Made by a program: the position numbers and the translations under genes | Notes under the pieces: generated by a model | What the model was told of the DNA's origin: nothing | The model's input: only the letters and a program-made list of their open reading frames with translations | Databases searched by the model: none | DNA from: Microbacterium sp. Leaf151 | Lineage (GTDB): Bacteria > Actinomycetota > Actinomycetes > Actinomycetales > Microbacteriaceae | NCBI RefSeq assembly: GCF_001424225.1 | Contig: NZ_LMOR01000004.1 | Location: 894,485-958,484, forward strand | DNA: 64,000 bases | Reading direction: 5' to 3' | Part shown: positions 1 through 7,388 of the stretch, one piece after another | Layout: each line of letters begins with the position of its first letter | Position numbering within the stretch: position 1 is the first letter of the stretch

Positions 1-1
1 G

Positions 2-220
2 GCCGACGGACAGGGCTGGGCGAGCATCGCCGCCTTCGCGCTCCAGCACCGCGGCAAGGTGCACTACGACGAGGGCGACTACGAGTCCGCGCGTCGCGAC
101 TTCAAGCAGGCGCTGTTCCTGCGGCAGAACGCCGGCGCCACCGACGCACAACTCGAGTCGACGCTGCTCGCCATCGACGCCGCCGAACGCCGGCGTGCGC
201 GCGAGGTCGTCGCGAGCTGA
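2..220 (+). CDS. C-terminal part of a TPR-like protein (truncated by window edge)
   Basis: Only the last 72 codons are inside the window; the reading frame is open from base 2 to the TGA at 218-220. The peptide is helical and contains a unit resembling a tetratricopeptide repeat (HRGKVHYDEGDYESARRDF, then a second helix with alternating Ala/Leu). Such repeats usually mediate protein-protein contacts. The start and any N-terminal domain lie outside the window, so the role cannot be stated. A separate gene begins 30 bases downstream on the same strand. Confidence 0.6.
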   Translation, partial: ADGQGWASIAAFALQHRGKVHYDEGDYESARRDFKQALFLRQNAGATDAQLESTLLAIDAAERRRAREVVAS

Positions 221-250
221 ATGTCGTAGGCCCCGTTTAGTCTTCCCCTC

Positions 251-739
251 ATGTCGGACTTGCAGCGCGTGCGCACCTGGGCCGAGGCGTTGATCGCCTT
301 GCACCTCGATGCGTCGTGGTCCTTCGCGTTCGACAACGCCAAGCGTCGCGCCGGCCTGTGCGACTACGGACGCAAGCGCATCAGCGTCTCGCGCTACCTC
401 GCCGCCCGCTACGACGACGACACCAACCACCAGACCCTCTTGCACGAGGTCGCGCACGCGATCGCGGGGGCGTCCGCCGGTCACGGAGCGACGTGGAAGC
501 GCACGGCGCGCGACCTCGGCTACGTCGGGGGCACGACCCACGCCGGCGAGACGGCGAACGAGCTCGCCCCGTGGGTGGGCACCTGCCCCGCAGGCCACGT
601 GGCCTACCGCCACCGTCGGGCCACGCGCCCGACGTCGTGCGCGAAATGCGCGCCGACCTTCGACCCGCGATTCGCGCTGTCGTGGGTGCGTCGCGATATC
701 AGCCCGTCCGTGAGGCTCGCGGCCGCGACGCCACGGTGA
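251..739 (+). CDS. SprT-like zinc metalloprotein
   Basis: The 162-aa protein carries HEVAH at residues 65-69, with a further His at 78 (GHGATWK), the HExxH...H layout of SprT-like zinc peptidases. The C-terminal third has cysteines at about 112, 130 and 133 that look like a zinc-ribbon remnant. SprT-like proteins are compact metallopeptidases, some of which cleave DNA-protein crosslinks; the bacterial substrates are poorly known. ATG at 251 gives a full-length domain. The last codons (LAAATPR-stop) fall inside a tandem DNA duplication that continues past the stop codon, so the present C-terminus may be recent. Confidence 0.8.
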   Translation: MSDLQRVRTWAEALIALHLDASWSFAFDNAKRRAGLCDYGRKRISVSRYLAARYDDDTNHQTLLHEVAHAIAGASAGHGATWKRTARDLGYVGGTTHAGETANELAPWVGTCPAGHVAYRHRRATRPTSCAKCAPTFDPRFALSWVRRDISPSVRLAAATPR

Positions 740-852
740 CAGGCCGTCGCCTCGCGGCCGCGACGCCACGGTCATGGGCCGTCGAGGCGGTCGGCATCGG
801 CCCCGGATGCCGAGGCGCTCGGCCAGGCGGTCGGCATCGGCCCCGGATGCCG
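716..852. repeat. Two adjacent two-copy tandem repeats (35-bp and 40-bp periods)
   Basis: A 35-bp unit occurs at 716-750 and 751-785; its first 22 bases are identical in both copies. It is followed at once by a 28-bp block at 785-812 repeated exactly at 825-852. The first copy encodes the C-terminus of the SprT-like gene; the rest is intergenic. Replication slippage is the likely origin. I see no gene between 740 and 946. Confidence 0.75.
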
Positions 853-946
853 GCGCTCGGGCCGCGGCCGCACACGTGCTGATCACGGTCGCCGCACGGC
901 GCGAAGCGCGGAGCGACGCCTCGCACCGTCGGGGATGCCGCAGCGC

Positions 947-1576
947 TCAGCCTGCGGACACCACACCGGCGCGCAGCACGGGGACCACCGTCGTCGCGTC
1001 GCGCGACGCAGCCGCGAGCACCGCGTCGCGTCGGCCGTCGGCGGCGAGCGCGCGACCGGTGCCGCTCGCGCTGAGCAGATGCCGAACGGCTCCGCCGAGT
1101 GCACGGAACCCCTCGCCGGCGACCGCCGCATCGGGGGAGGCGTGGTCGATGCCGAGATCGCCGAGTGCCGCGACGACAGCGCCCGCGCCCAGCAGATCGT
1201 CCACGGCGAAGCGCACACCCGCGGCGTCGCCGTCGTCGGCGTAGCCCGCCGCGACGATCGAGATGCTCGTGCGAAGGCGCCTCGTGCGCTGCACCTCCAT
1301 CACGTGCGCGGCCACGGCGGCGGCGTTTCGGAGGCCCCCGACAATCACGTGGGCGCCGCCCGCCGCCGCGGCACGGACGAGGGATGCGGCAGCATCGTCG
1401 TCGATCTCGAGATCGAGCGTGCCACCTTCCTCGCATGCGTTCAGGGCGCGGGCCGACAGTCCGAGTGTCTGCACGACCACCACGACGTCCGCGGGAGCGA
1501 GACGGGCGAGTCCCGCCGCACCCCATTCCAGACGAACCTGGTAATCGGACTGTGCGTGGGCGGCGGTGTTCGGCAT
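947..1576 (-). CDS. 2-phosphosulfolactate phosphatase-like protein (ComB family)
   Basis: The 209-aa protein fits the ComB fold in length and motif order: an early hydrophobic strand (ADVVVVVQTLGLS) where ComB proteins bear DVLRA-type residues, a central VIVGGLRNAAAVA segment matching the family's 'RNA' motif, then SIVAAG and FAVDDLLGAGAVV. ComB hydrolyses 2-phosphosulfolactate in coenzyme M synthesis, but actinobacterial members occur without that pathway, so the true substrate is uncertain. A -10-like TAGGCT lies exactly six bases before the ATG, suggesting leaderless expression. The gene is divergent from the one at 1663. Confidence 0.65.
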   Translation of the reverse strand: MPNTAAHAQSDYQVRLEWGAAGLARLAPADVVVVVQTLGLSARALNACEEGGTLDLEIDDDAAASLVRAAAAGGAHVIVGGLRNAAAVAAHVMEVQRTRRLRTSISIVAAGYADDGDAAGVRFAVDDLLGAGAVVAALGDLGIDHASPDAAVAGEGFRALGGAVRHLLSASGTGRALAADGRRDAVLAAASRDATTVVPVLRAGVVSAG

Positions 1577-1662
1577 CCTTCGAGCCTAAGACCGCTTCAC
1601 TCCCGGCCGGGATCACGTCAAGGTCTGCACGACGGAGGCGCGGATCGGGGAGGATCGGTGTC

Positions 1663-2178
1663 ATGCGCATCCTGCTGAAGTTCGTCGTCGACTGCGATCC
1701 GGATGCCGCCTGGCGCGCTCTGCACTCGCCCCGCGCCGTGGCCGAGCTCTACGGTCCCCTCCTCGAGGTCGACGCCCTCGGGACCATGCCGACCTCGTTC
1801 ACTTCGGGCGACGACGTGCCGGTGCAGATGAGCGTCGCGGGCATCGTGCCCGTCGGCCGTCAACTCATCTCGGTCGCCGACCGCGAGACGACCGATGCGA
1901 ACGGGGGCGTCCGCGTGTTCCGCGACTGGGGCGTGCCGCTGACGGGACCCTTGTCGGTCCTCGACGTCTGGGACCACCAGATGGCCGTCTCCGCCGCGCC
2001 GGGAGATCCGACCCGCACGCTGTGGAGGGAGCGTCTGACCATCGGCGGTGCCGCCGCCCCCGCCCTCTGGCCGGCACTGTGGGCGACCTGGCAGTGGCGG
2101 GCGACGCGCATCCGCGCGCTCGCTCCGACCTGGGCGTACGACCTCGAAGACGAATCGGGTTCCGACGACGCGGCCTGA
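1663..2178 (+). CDS. SRPBCC-like hypothetical protein
   Basis: This 171-aa protein begins at an ATG preceded by GGGGAGG about nine bases upstream. The opening (LLKFVVDCDPDAAWRAL) resembles the first strand and helix of START/SRPBCC lipid- or polyketide-binding folds, and the later WRERLTIGG and Trp-rich C-terminal helix also fit. No catalytic motif is seen. The frame is open well upstream of this ATG, but that extension would run through the divergent comB-like gene and has no conserved character. Function unknown. Confidence 0.6.
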   Translation: MRILLKFVVDCDPDAAWRALHSPRAVAELYGPLLEVDALGTMPTSFTSGDDVPVQMSVAGIVPVGRQLISVADRETTDANGGVRVFRDWGVPLTGPLSVLDVWDHQMAVSAAPGDPTRTLWRERLTIGGAAAPALWPALWATWQWRATRIRALAPTWAYDLEDESGSDDAA

Positions 2179-2312
2179 CGCACACGACCGCGGAGGCGCG
2201 AGGCCGGACGACGGCCGAGGTTGCGGGTGCAGCGCCCGCGACGCCGAACGCGGCCGGCGGCCGGGCGCGCCCCGCGGCCGGACGACGGCCGGTGCGCGAC
2301 CTGCGATGCCGC

Positions 2313-2963
2313 TCAGACGAGTCCGTGCCGGTACGCGAACACCACCAGCTGCACGCGGTCGCGTAGCGCGAGCTTCGTGAGGATGCGACTGATGTGCGTC
2401 TTCACGGTGGCTTCCGACAGGAACTCCCGCTCGGCGATCTCGGCGTTGCTCAGACCGGACGCCGCGTGCGCGAAGATCTCCCGCTCACGGTCCGTCAGCC
2501 CGCCGTAGGACGAGGGAACGGGTTCTGCCGAGCCCCCCTCGGCGATGTGCGCGAACAGCTCTCGCGTCGCGGACGCCGCGATCACCGCCGATCCCGCGTG
2601 CACCGTCCGTACCGCGGAGAGGAGGAACTCCGGCTCGGAGTCCTTCAGTAGGAAACCGCTCGCCCCGCCCTGGATCGCCCGCGCGGCGGCCTCGTCGAGG
2701 TCGAACGTGGTGAGCACGACCACGCGCGGTGCGTGAGGTTCCCGCAGAATCTCCGCGGTCGCGGCGAGGCCGTCCATGACCGGCATCCGCACGTCCATCA
2801 AGACGAGGTCGGGCCGGGTCGCCCGTACGACCTCGACACCCTCGCGCCCGTCGGAGGCCTCACCCACCACCTCGAGGTCGGGCTGCGAGTTGAGGACCAT
2901 CTTGATGCCGGCGCGGAAGAGCGCCTGATCGTCGACGAGGACGATGCGGACGGAGGCGGTCAT
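2313..2963 (-). CDS. LuxR/NarL-family response regulator
   Basis: The 216-aa regulator has an N-terminal receiver domain (residues about 5-120) with acidic pocket DD at 11-12, phospho-acceptor Asp57 (LVLMDVRMP) and LTTFD around the conserved Thr. A C-terminal LuxR-type helix-turn-helix (LTDREREIF...LSNAEIAEREFLSEATVKTHISR) binds DNA. It lies downstream of the sensor kinase gene on the same strand, 112 bases apart, so the two form a two-component system. The kinase's multi-span N-terminus suggests a membrane or cell-envelope signal. Target genes are not evident. The start is the ATG just before TASVRIVLVDD. Confidence 0.93.
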   Translation of the reverse strand: MTASVRIVLVDDQALFRAGIKMVLNSQPDLEVVGEASDGREGVEVVRATRPDLVLMDVRMPVMDGLAATAEILREPHAPRVVVLTTFDLDEAAARAIQGGASGFLLKDSEPEFLLSAVRTVHAGSAVIAASATRELFAHIAEGGSAEPVPSSYGGLTDREREIFAHAASGLSNAEIAEREFLSEATVKTHISRILTKLALRDRVQLVVFAYRHGLV

Positions 2964-3075
2964 GACGACACGTCCTTTCGAGGGCGGGAGCGCAGCGGAT
3001 CGATGTGTGGCCGAGGACCGCGAGAGACGCCCACGGCGTCTCGCGGTGTCTCCGCGGGGGTCGAGGGAGAGGCGG

Positions 3076-4302
3076 TCACGCCGTCGCCCCGATCGGCAGG
3101 GTCGCGCGGACGGCGAACTCGCCGTACTCCGGTCCGGCGGTGAGGTGGCCGCCCACGAGCTGAGCGCGCTCGCGCATGCCGATGAGACCGTGACCGGCGG
3201 GTGGGGTGCCGGTGGCCGCCGAGGTGGGACGGGCGTTGCGGACGGAGACGACGACGCGGTCCGGCCACCACCCGAGGTGCACGCGCACGCGCGGATCGAC
3301 GCCGTGACGCAGGGCGTTGGTGAGGGCCTCCTGCAGGATGCGGTAGACGGCGAGCTGGACCGCGGCGGGTGGGAGGTCCGTGGGCTCAGGGTCGACATCG
3401 ACCTGCAGATCGATGCCCGCCGCCCGCATCCGCTCGAAGAGGACCTCGGTGTCGGCGAGGGTCGGTTGCGGCCCGTCGCCCTGACTGTGGCGGAGCTGCG
3501 ACAGCAGCAGCCGCACGTCGCCGAGGGCGGAGCGCGCGGTCGAGGAGATCGTCGTCAGGGCATCGACGGTCGCCCCGGGGTCGGACGCCGCCGCGTACCG
3601 CGCGCCGTCGGCCTGCGCGATGACGACGGCCAGCGAGTGCGCGACGACGTCGTGCATGTCGCGCGCGATCTGCACCCGTTGCTGTTCCGCGATCGTCTCG
3701 GCTTCGGCCGCGCGCTGCGCCCGGCTGTTCGCCGCCGCGCGCTGCGCCGTGCGGACGAGGGCGCCGGACACCCACGAGAGCAGGAGGGCGAAGCCTGCCG
3801 CGAACATGACCGCGATGACGGCGAACCACTGCTCCGCGCCGAGCGGCACCGACATCCCGCCGCGCAGGAGGTAGAGCGGGACGATCACGGCACCCGCGAT
3901 CGCCGACGCGAAGCCGGCCCAGAACACGCGCCGAGACCCGTAGGCGCCGGTGGTGTACAGCGCCGCGAACACGGCGAGATCGCTCGGCGACGGAGAGCGC
4001 GAGAAGGCCATCTGCAGAACGGCGCCGACCCAGGCGAGCGAGAGGGCGACACCGGGACGCAGGCGGCGCACGGCCACGGCCGCCGTGAACGCGGCGGCTG
4101 TGAGGACCGCCCCGACGTTGTCGGCCACGACCGACGCGGCCACCCCCGCATCAACCCGCCACGGGGTCGAGGTGAGCTCGATGGCGAAGACGAGCAGGCC
4201 GAACACCGCGGCGAGGCCGAGGTCGGTGATCAGCTGGTATCGCTGAAGCGGGCGCGGGGAGAGCACCGTCGCCACGTTACGCGGGGGTGGATGCTCCGGC
4301 AT
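3076..4302 (-). CDS. Membrane sensor histidine kinase (HisKA_3 type)
   Basis: The 408-aa kinase has five or six hydrophobic segments between residues 25 and 185, a short coiled linker, then the dimerisation/phospho-acceptor box with His217 in QIARDMHDVVAHSLA, diagnostic for NarL-type HisKA_3 kinases. The ATPase domain has an N-box (ILQEALTNALRHG) and a glycine box (GHGLIGMRER). It autophosphorylates and passes phosphate to Asp57 of the regulator encoded immediately downstream. No large extracellular loop is visible, so sensing is likely within or near the membrane. There is no adjacent ABC transporter to suggest the stimulus. Confidence 0.93.
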   Translation of the reverse strand: MPEHPPPRNVATVLSPRPLQRYQLITDLGLAAVFGLLVFAIELTSTPWRVDAGVAASVVADNVGAVLTAAAFTAAVAVRRLRPGVALSLAWVGAVLQMAFSRSPSPSDLAVFAALYTTGAYGSRRVFWAGFASAIAGAVIVPLYLLRGGMSVPLGAEQWFAVIAVMFAAGFALLLSWVSGALVRTAQRAAANSRAQRAAEAETIAEQQRVQIARDMHDVVAHSLAVVIAQADGARYAAASDPGATVDALTTISSTARSALGDVRLLLSQLRHSQGDGPQPTLADTEVLFERMRAAGIDLQVDVDPEPTDLPPAAVQLAVYRILQEALTNALRHGVDPRVRVHLGWWPDRVVVSVRNARPTSAATGTPPAGHGLIGMRERAQLVGGHLTAGPEYGEFAVRATLPIGATA

Positions 4303-4334
4303 CCGTCTCAGGATGTATCCCGCCCCGCCGCGGG

Positions 4335-4826
4335 TCAGGCCGGGAAGTCGGCCGGCTCGACCGGACGCGCCTCGAAGAACGTCTGCAGCACCACGGTGGT
4401 GCGCGTGTTCACCTGGGCGGCGGAGCGGATGTCGCGGATGAGGGACTCGAGCTCGCGCGGGGTGGGGACGCGCACGAACAGCATGTAGGCCGCCTCACCG
4501 GCGATGGAGTGGCAGGCCTCGATCGCCCCGAGGTGGGCGAGAAGGTCGGGGGCGTTGTCGGGCTGCGCCGGATCGAGCGGGGTGATCTCGACAAAGGCGG
4601 CCAGGGGCCGGCCAAGTGCCTCGGCATCGAGGATGGGGCGATACCCCTTCACGATGCCTCGGGCTTCGAGCCGGCGGAGGCGCGACTGCACGGCGGAGAC
4701 CGACAGGCCCACGCGATCGGACAGGTGCGAGAGAGTGGCGCGGGCGTCGAGCGAGATCTCACGCACGATCGCGGCATCGACGGCGTCATCGAGACGCGGG
4801 GCGCGGGGCGCGGGAGCCTCGGTCAT
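4335..4826 (-). CDS. Lrp/AsnC-family transcriptional regulator
   Basis: The 163-aa protein has an N-terminal winged helix-turn-helix (about residues 15-65: LSDRVGLSVSAVQSRLRRLE, then GIVKGYRPILD) and a C-terminal RAM/AsnC ligand-binding domain (FVEITPLD..., CHSIAGEAAYMLFVRV). It is divergent from the DUF6421 gene at 4935, and the 108-base gap holds an unusually AT-rich patch, so that gene and its downstream SDR are likely targets along with autoregulation. An amino acid or related small effector is expected for the family but not identified. TACTGT sits seven bases before the ATG. Confidence 0.92.
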   Translation of the reverse strand: MTEAPAPRAPRLDDAVDAAIVREISLDARATLSHLSDRVGLSVSAVQSRLRRLEARGIVKGYRPILDAEALGRPLAAFVEITPLDPAQPDNAPDLLAHLGAIEACHSIAGEAAYMLFVRVPTPRELESLIRDIRSAAQVNTRTTVVLQTFFEARPVEPADFPA

Positions 4827-4880
4827 GGGGTCGACAGTAGCAGGAGCTGCGCAGGCGGCAGTGGTGCGAGCCGTAGGTTT

Positions 4881-4929
4881 TCCGTTAGTATTTACGTTTA
4901 GCAGGAATATTTACCGCTTCGGACGGAGG
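4881..4929 (+). promoter_or_regulatory. AT-rich divergent regulatory patch and ribosome binding site
   Basis: Bases 4882-4914 are strongly AT-rich (TTAGTATTTACG, GTTTAGC, GGAATATTTACC) in a chromosome of roughly 70% GC, and include two partial copies of TATTTAC. This is where an Lrp-type operator and the -10 regions are expected between the AsnC-type regulator and the DUF6421 gene. GGACGGAGG at 4921-4929 is the ribosome binding site for the ATG at 4935. Confidence 0.5.
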
Positions 4930-4934
4930 ATGCT

Positions 4935-6332
4935 ATGACCATGACCACGCCCACCCGTGCCGCCGACGATCTGCTCGCCGGTCACGGCGTCGACACGGTC
5001 GAGCACACCCCCGCCTGGGCTCAGCTGCGGACCGCTGCGACCGCCCTGCAGGCGCTGCAGGCGAAGGACGGGTCGATCGACGACACCGCCGCGGCCGAGC
5101 CCCTCATCGACGACGTCATCGCCTCCCTCGACGCCCTCGCCCCCCTCTTCCCGCACGACGCCGACTACCTCACCGCCTCGGTCGCCGACTTCCGCCGCTG
5201 GCGCGCCGAGGGCCTTGGCGCTCCCGACTTCCTCGACTCCCTCGTGGCGTTCCACCCGCAGGAGCACCGGGTCGACGGCATCCGTCACCTCGTCGTGTTC
5301 CCCATGTACACGCAGAACGGCTCGAGTGAGAGGCACGTCGAGGCGGTGCTCGTCGAGGCGATCTGGCCGGAGTTCATCGCGCGGCTCGAGACGGAATACA
5401 CCAACAGACTGTTCGTCTCGCTACGCCTGATCGACTTCACCTCGGGCTACGACACCAATTCGGCCGTGCTCTTCCCCGAGACGGTCGCCATGCGAGAGGT
5501 CCCCTCGTTCACCTGGGGCGCCATCTTCCAAGACCGCGAGGCCGCCCGGTACCGCCGTGTCACGCGCGCGGCATCCGAGATCACCAAGCTCGAACTGCCG
5601 GACGCCGCCGCCCGCCTGCTCGATGACCAGGACCTCGCGGAACGCACCTTCGTCATGTGGGACCTCATCCACGACCGCACCCACATGCGGGGCGACCTGC
5701 CCTTCGACCCCTTCATGATCAAGCAGCGGATGCCGTTCTTCCTGTACTCGCTCGAGGAACTGCGCTGCGACCTCACCGCTTTCCGCGAGAGCGTCTCGCT
5801 GCAGGCTCGTCTCTCGGCCCGCGACGACCTGGATGCCGCCGAGCAGGCGATGCTCGAGCACGCCGAGCTCGTGCAGTACGCGGTGATCTTCGACCGCATC
5901 TTCCGTTTCGCCATCACCGGCTCGCGCGTGCGCAACTACGACGGTCTCGGCGGGCAGCTGCTCTTCGCGTGGCTGCACCAGCGTCGAGTGCTGCACTGGA
6001 CCGACACCTCGCTGGCGTTCGATTGGGACGAGGTGCCGGCGGCGGTCGTCGCCCTGGCCGACGCGATCGACGAGCTGTACTGGCGCTCGATCGACCGACC
6101 CAAGACGGCTCACTGGCTCGCCGCGTACGACCTCGTCCGCTCGGTCGTGACGCCCCACCCGGCATCGGTGTGGGCCCGCGGTCTGACGGATGACGTGCTC
6201 GCGGGACTACCGAAGGGCTACACCGACGCGGTCCTCGACGACGAGTTCCCGCTGTCGATGTTCTTCGAGGCGCTCGAGAAGAAGATGCGGCCCGTGATCG
6301 CGTCGACCGAGGGCATCCGCGGTACCGACTGA
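4935..6332 (+). CDS. DUF6421 family protein
   Basis: The 465-aa soluble protein matches an uncharacterised actinobacterial family that I recall as DUF6421. The most striking segment is HDRTHMRGDLPFDPF (His246 and His250), followed about 25 residues later by SLEELRCD. Histidines spaced HxxxH with a downstream Glu suggest a metal site, but the canonical Glu of HExxH is absent, so this is inference only. It has no signal peptide or membrane segment. It is preceded by an Lrp/AsnC regulator transcribed divergently and followed 84 bases later by an SDR oxidoreductase, suggesting a regulated metabolic module. ATG at 4935 has a strong Shine-Dalgarno. Confidence 0.75.
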   Translation: MTMTTPTRAADDLLAGHGVDTVEHTPAWAQLRTAATALQALQAKDGSIDDTAAAEPLIDDVIASLDALAPLFPHDADYLTASVADFRRWRAEGLGAPDFLDSLVAFHPQEHRVDGIRHLVVFPMYTQNGSSERHVEAVLVEAIWPEFIARLETEYTNRLFVSLRLIDFTSGYDTNSAVLFPETVAMREVPSFTWGAIFQDREAARYRRVTRAASEITKLELPDAAARLLDDQDLAERTFVMWDLIHDRTHMRGDLPFDPFMIKQRMPFFLYSLEELRCDLTAFRESVSLQARLSARDDLDAAEQAMLEHAELVQYAVIFDRIFRFAITGSRVRNYDGLGGQLLFAWLHQRRVLHWTDTSLAFDWDEVPAAVVALADAIDELYWRSIDRPKTAHWLAAYDLVRSVVTPHPASVWARGLTDDVLAGLPKGYTDAVLDDEFPLSMFFEALEKKMRPVIASTEGIRGTD

Positions 6333-6416
6333 CACGCGGCGGCCCTCGATGAACCCTCCCTCGGAGGGGGCTCGACGTGGGCGGCGCCGGGGCTCACACT
6401 GGAGAAGGGGCCGACG

Positions 6417-7115
6417 ATGACGGATGCGGAAGCGGCGGACGAAGGCGTGTACGGGCGCCGGGTGCTGCTCGCGGGCGGGACGAGCGCGGCGGGGCGGGCG
6501 TGCGCGTGCGCCCTCGCGGAGGCCGGAGCGCACGTGATTGTCGTCGGCAGCGACGATGATCGGCTGGCCGCGGTCTCGGCGGAGGTCCCCGGGATCGCCG
6601 TCGAGCGCTGCGATCTGACCGACGCGGACGCCGTCGAGGGTCTCCGTGACCGCGTCCACGCCGCCTACGGCCGAGTCGACGGCATCCTGCACCTCGTCGG
6701 CGGGTGGCGGGGCGGCGGCGGCCTCGCCGGCCAGAGCGACGACGACTTCGCATTCCTGCTGCGGTCGCTGATCGCGCTGCGACACGTCAGCCGCGCCTTC
6801 GACGACGACATCCGCACCTCCGATGCCGGACGCCTCGCGATCGTCTCGTCGAGCGCGGTCGCCCGGCCGCTCGCCGGCGGAGCCAACTACGCGGCGGTGA
6901 AGGCGGCATCCGAGGCCTGGGTGCGCGCCGTCGCGCAGGGGTATGCCAAGCACGCCCGCGACGCGGGGCACGATCCGGCGGCCGCGGCCGTCGTCTTCCG
7001 CGTGAAGAGTCTCGACGGACTCGAGGACGCGCTGGCCGCCTCGTTCGTCGCGCTCTGGGACGATGACGCGGCGGCGTGGAACGACGTCCTGATCGACATC
7101 GCCGCGCCCGTTTGA
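6417..7115 (+). CDS. SDR-family NAD(P)-dependent oxidoreductase
   Basis: The 232-aa short-chain dehydrogenase has the glycine-rich cofactor loop AGGTSAAGRA (residues 19-28), a Ser-rich catalytic strand (IVSSSAV, about 142-148) and the catalytic Tyr158-x3-Lys162 (YAAVK). The usual NNAG is replaced by LVGG (LHLVGGWRGGGG), an atypical but known variation. GAAGGGG precedes the ATG by seven bases. It follows the DUF6421 gene on the same strand and probably shares its control by the Lrp/AsnC regulator. Substrate unknown. Confidence 0.88.
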   Translation: MTDAEAADEGVYGRRVLLAGGTSAAGRACACALAEAGAHVIVVGSDDDRLAAVSAEVPGIAVERCDLTDADAVEGLRDRVHAAYGRVDGILHLVGGWRGGGGLAGQSDDDFAFLLRSLIALRHVSRAFDDDIRTSDAGRLAIVSSSAVARPLAGGANYAAVKAASEAWVRAVAQGYAKHARDAGHDPAAAAVVFRVKSLDGLEDALAASFVALWDDDAAAWNDVLIDIAAPV

Positions 7116-7388
7116 GCAGCGTCGAGCGCAGCGGCGCAGGCGGCGGGGTGGCGCGCGCGGGGCGGCGGGGTGGTGCGCGCGGCGTGGATGACGCGCAAGC
7201 GCGGTAGCGCGCGGCGGGGGTGGAGGTGGTGCCGCGCGCCGGGCGCGGTAGCGGCGGCGGGTGTTGATGTGGTGACGCGCGGCGGGCGTCGGTGGCGATG
7301 ACCTGCCGACGCCGGGGCGGGGGCGGTATCGCGCGGTGCGTGCGAATGCGGGCGTGCGGGCGTCGCTCGCCGCCGGTGCGATCAGCGC
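7116..7388. repeat. Gene-free GC-rich stretch with 22-bp tandem repeat
   Basis: No credible gene is seen in these 273 bases. A 20-base unit (CGGCGGGGTGGCGCGCGCGG) at 7141-7160 is repeated with one change at 7163-7182, and degenerate GCGCGCGGCGGG-like blocks continue to about 7300. The composition is almost entirely G, C and occasional T. It lies between the convergent SDR and MFS genes and could fold strongly in RNA, but I see no canonical terminator with a T-run. Confidence 0.55.

Noticed and set aside
7116..7388. Possible CRISPR-like or minisatellite array
   Set aside because: Only two good copies of a 20-base unit with 2-base separation, no spacers, no cas genes.
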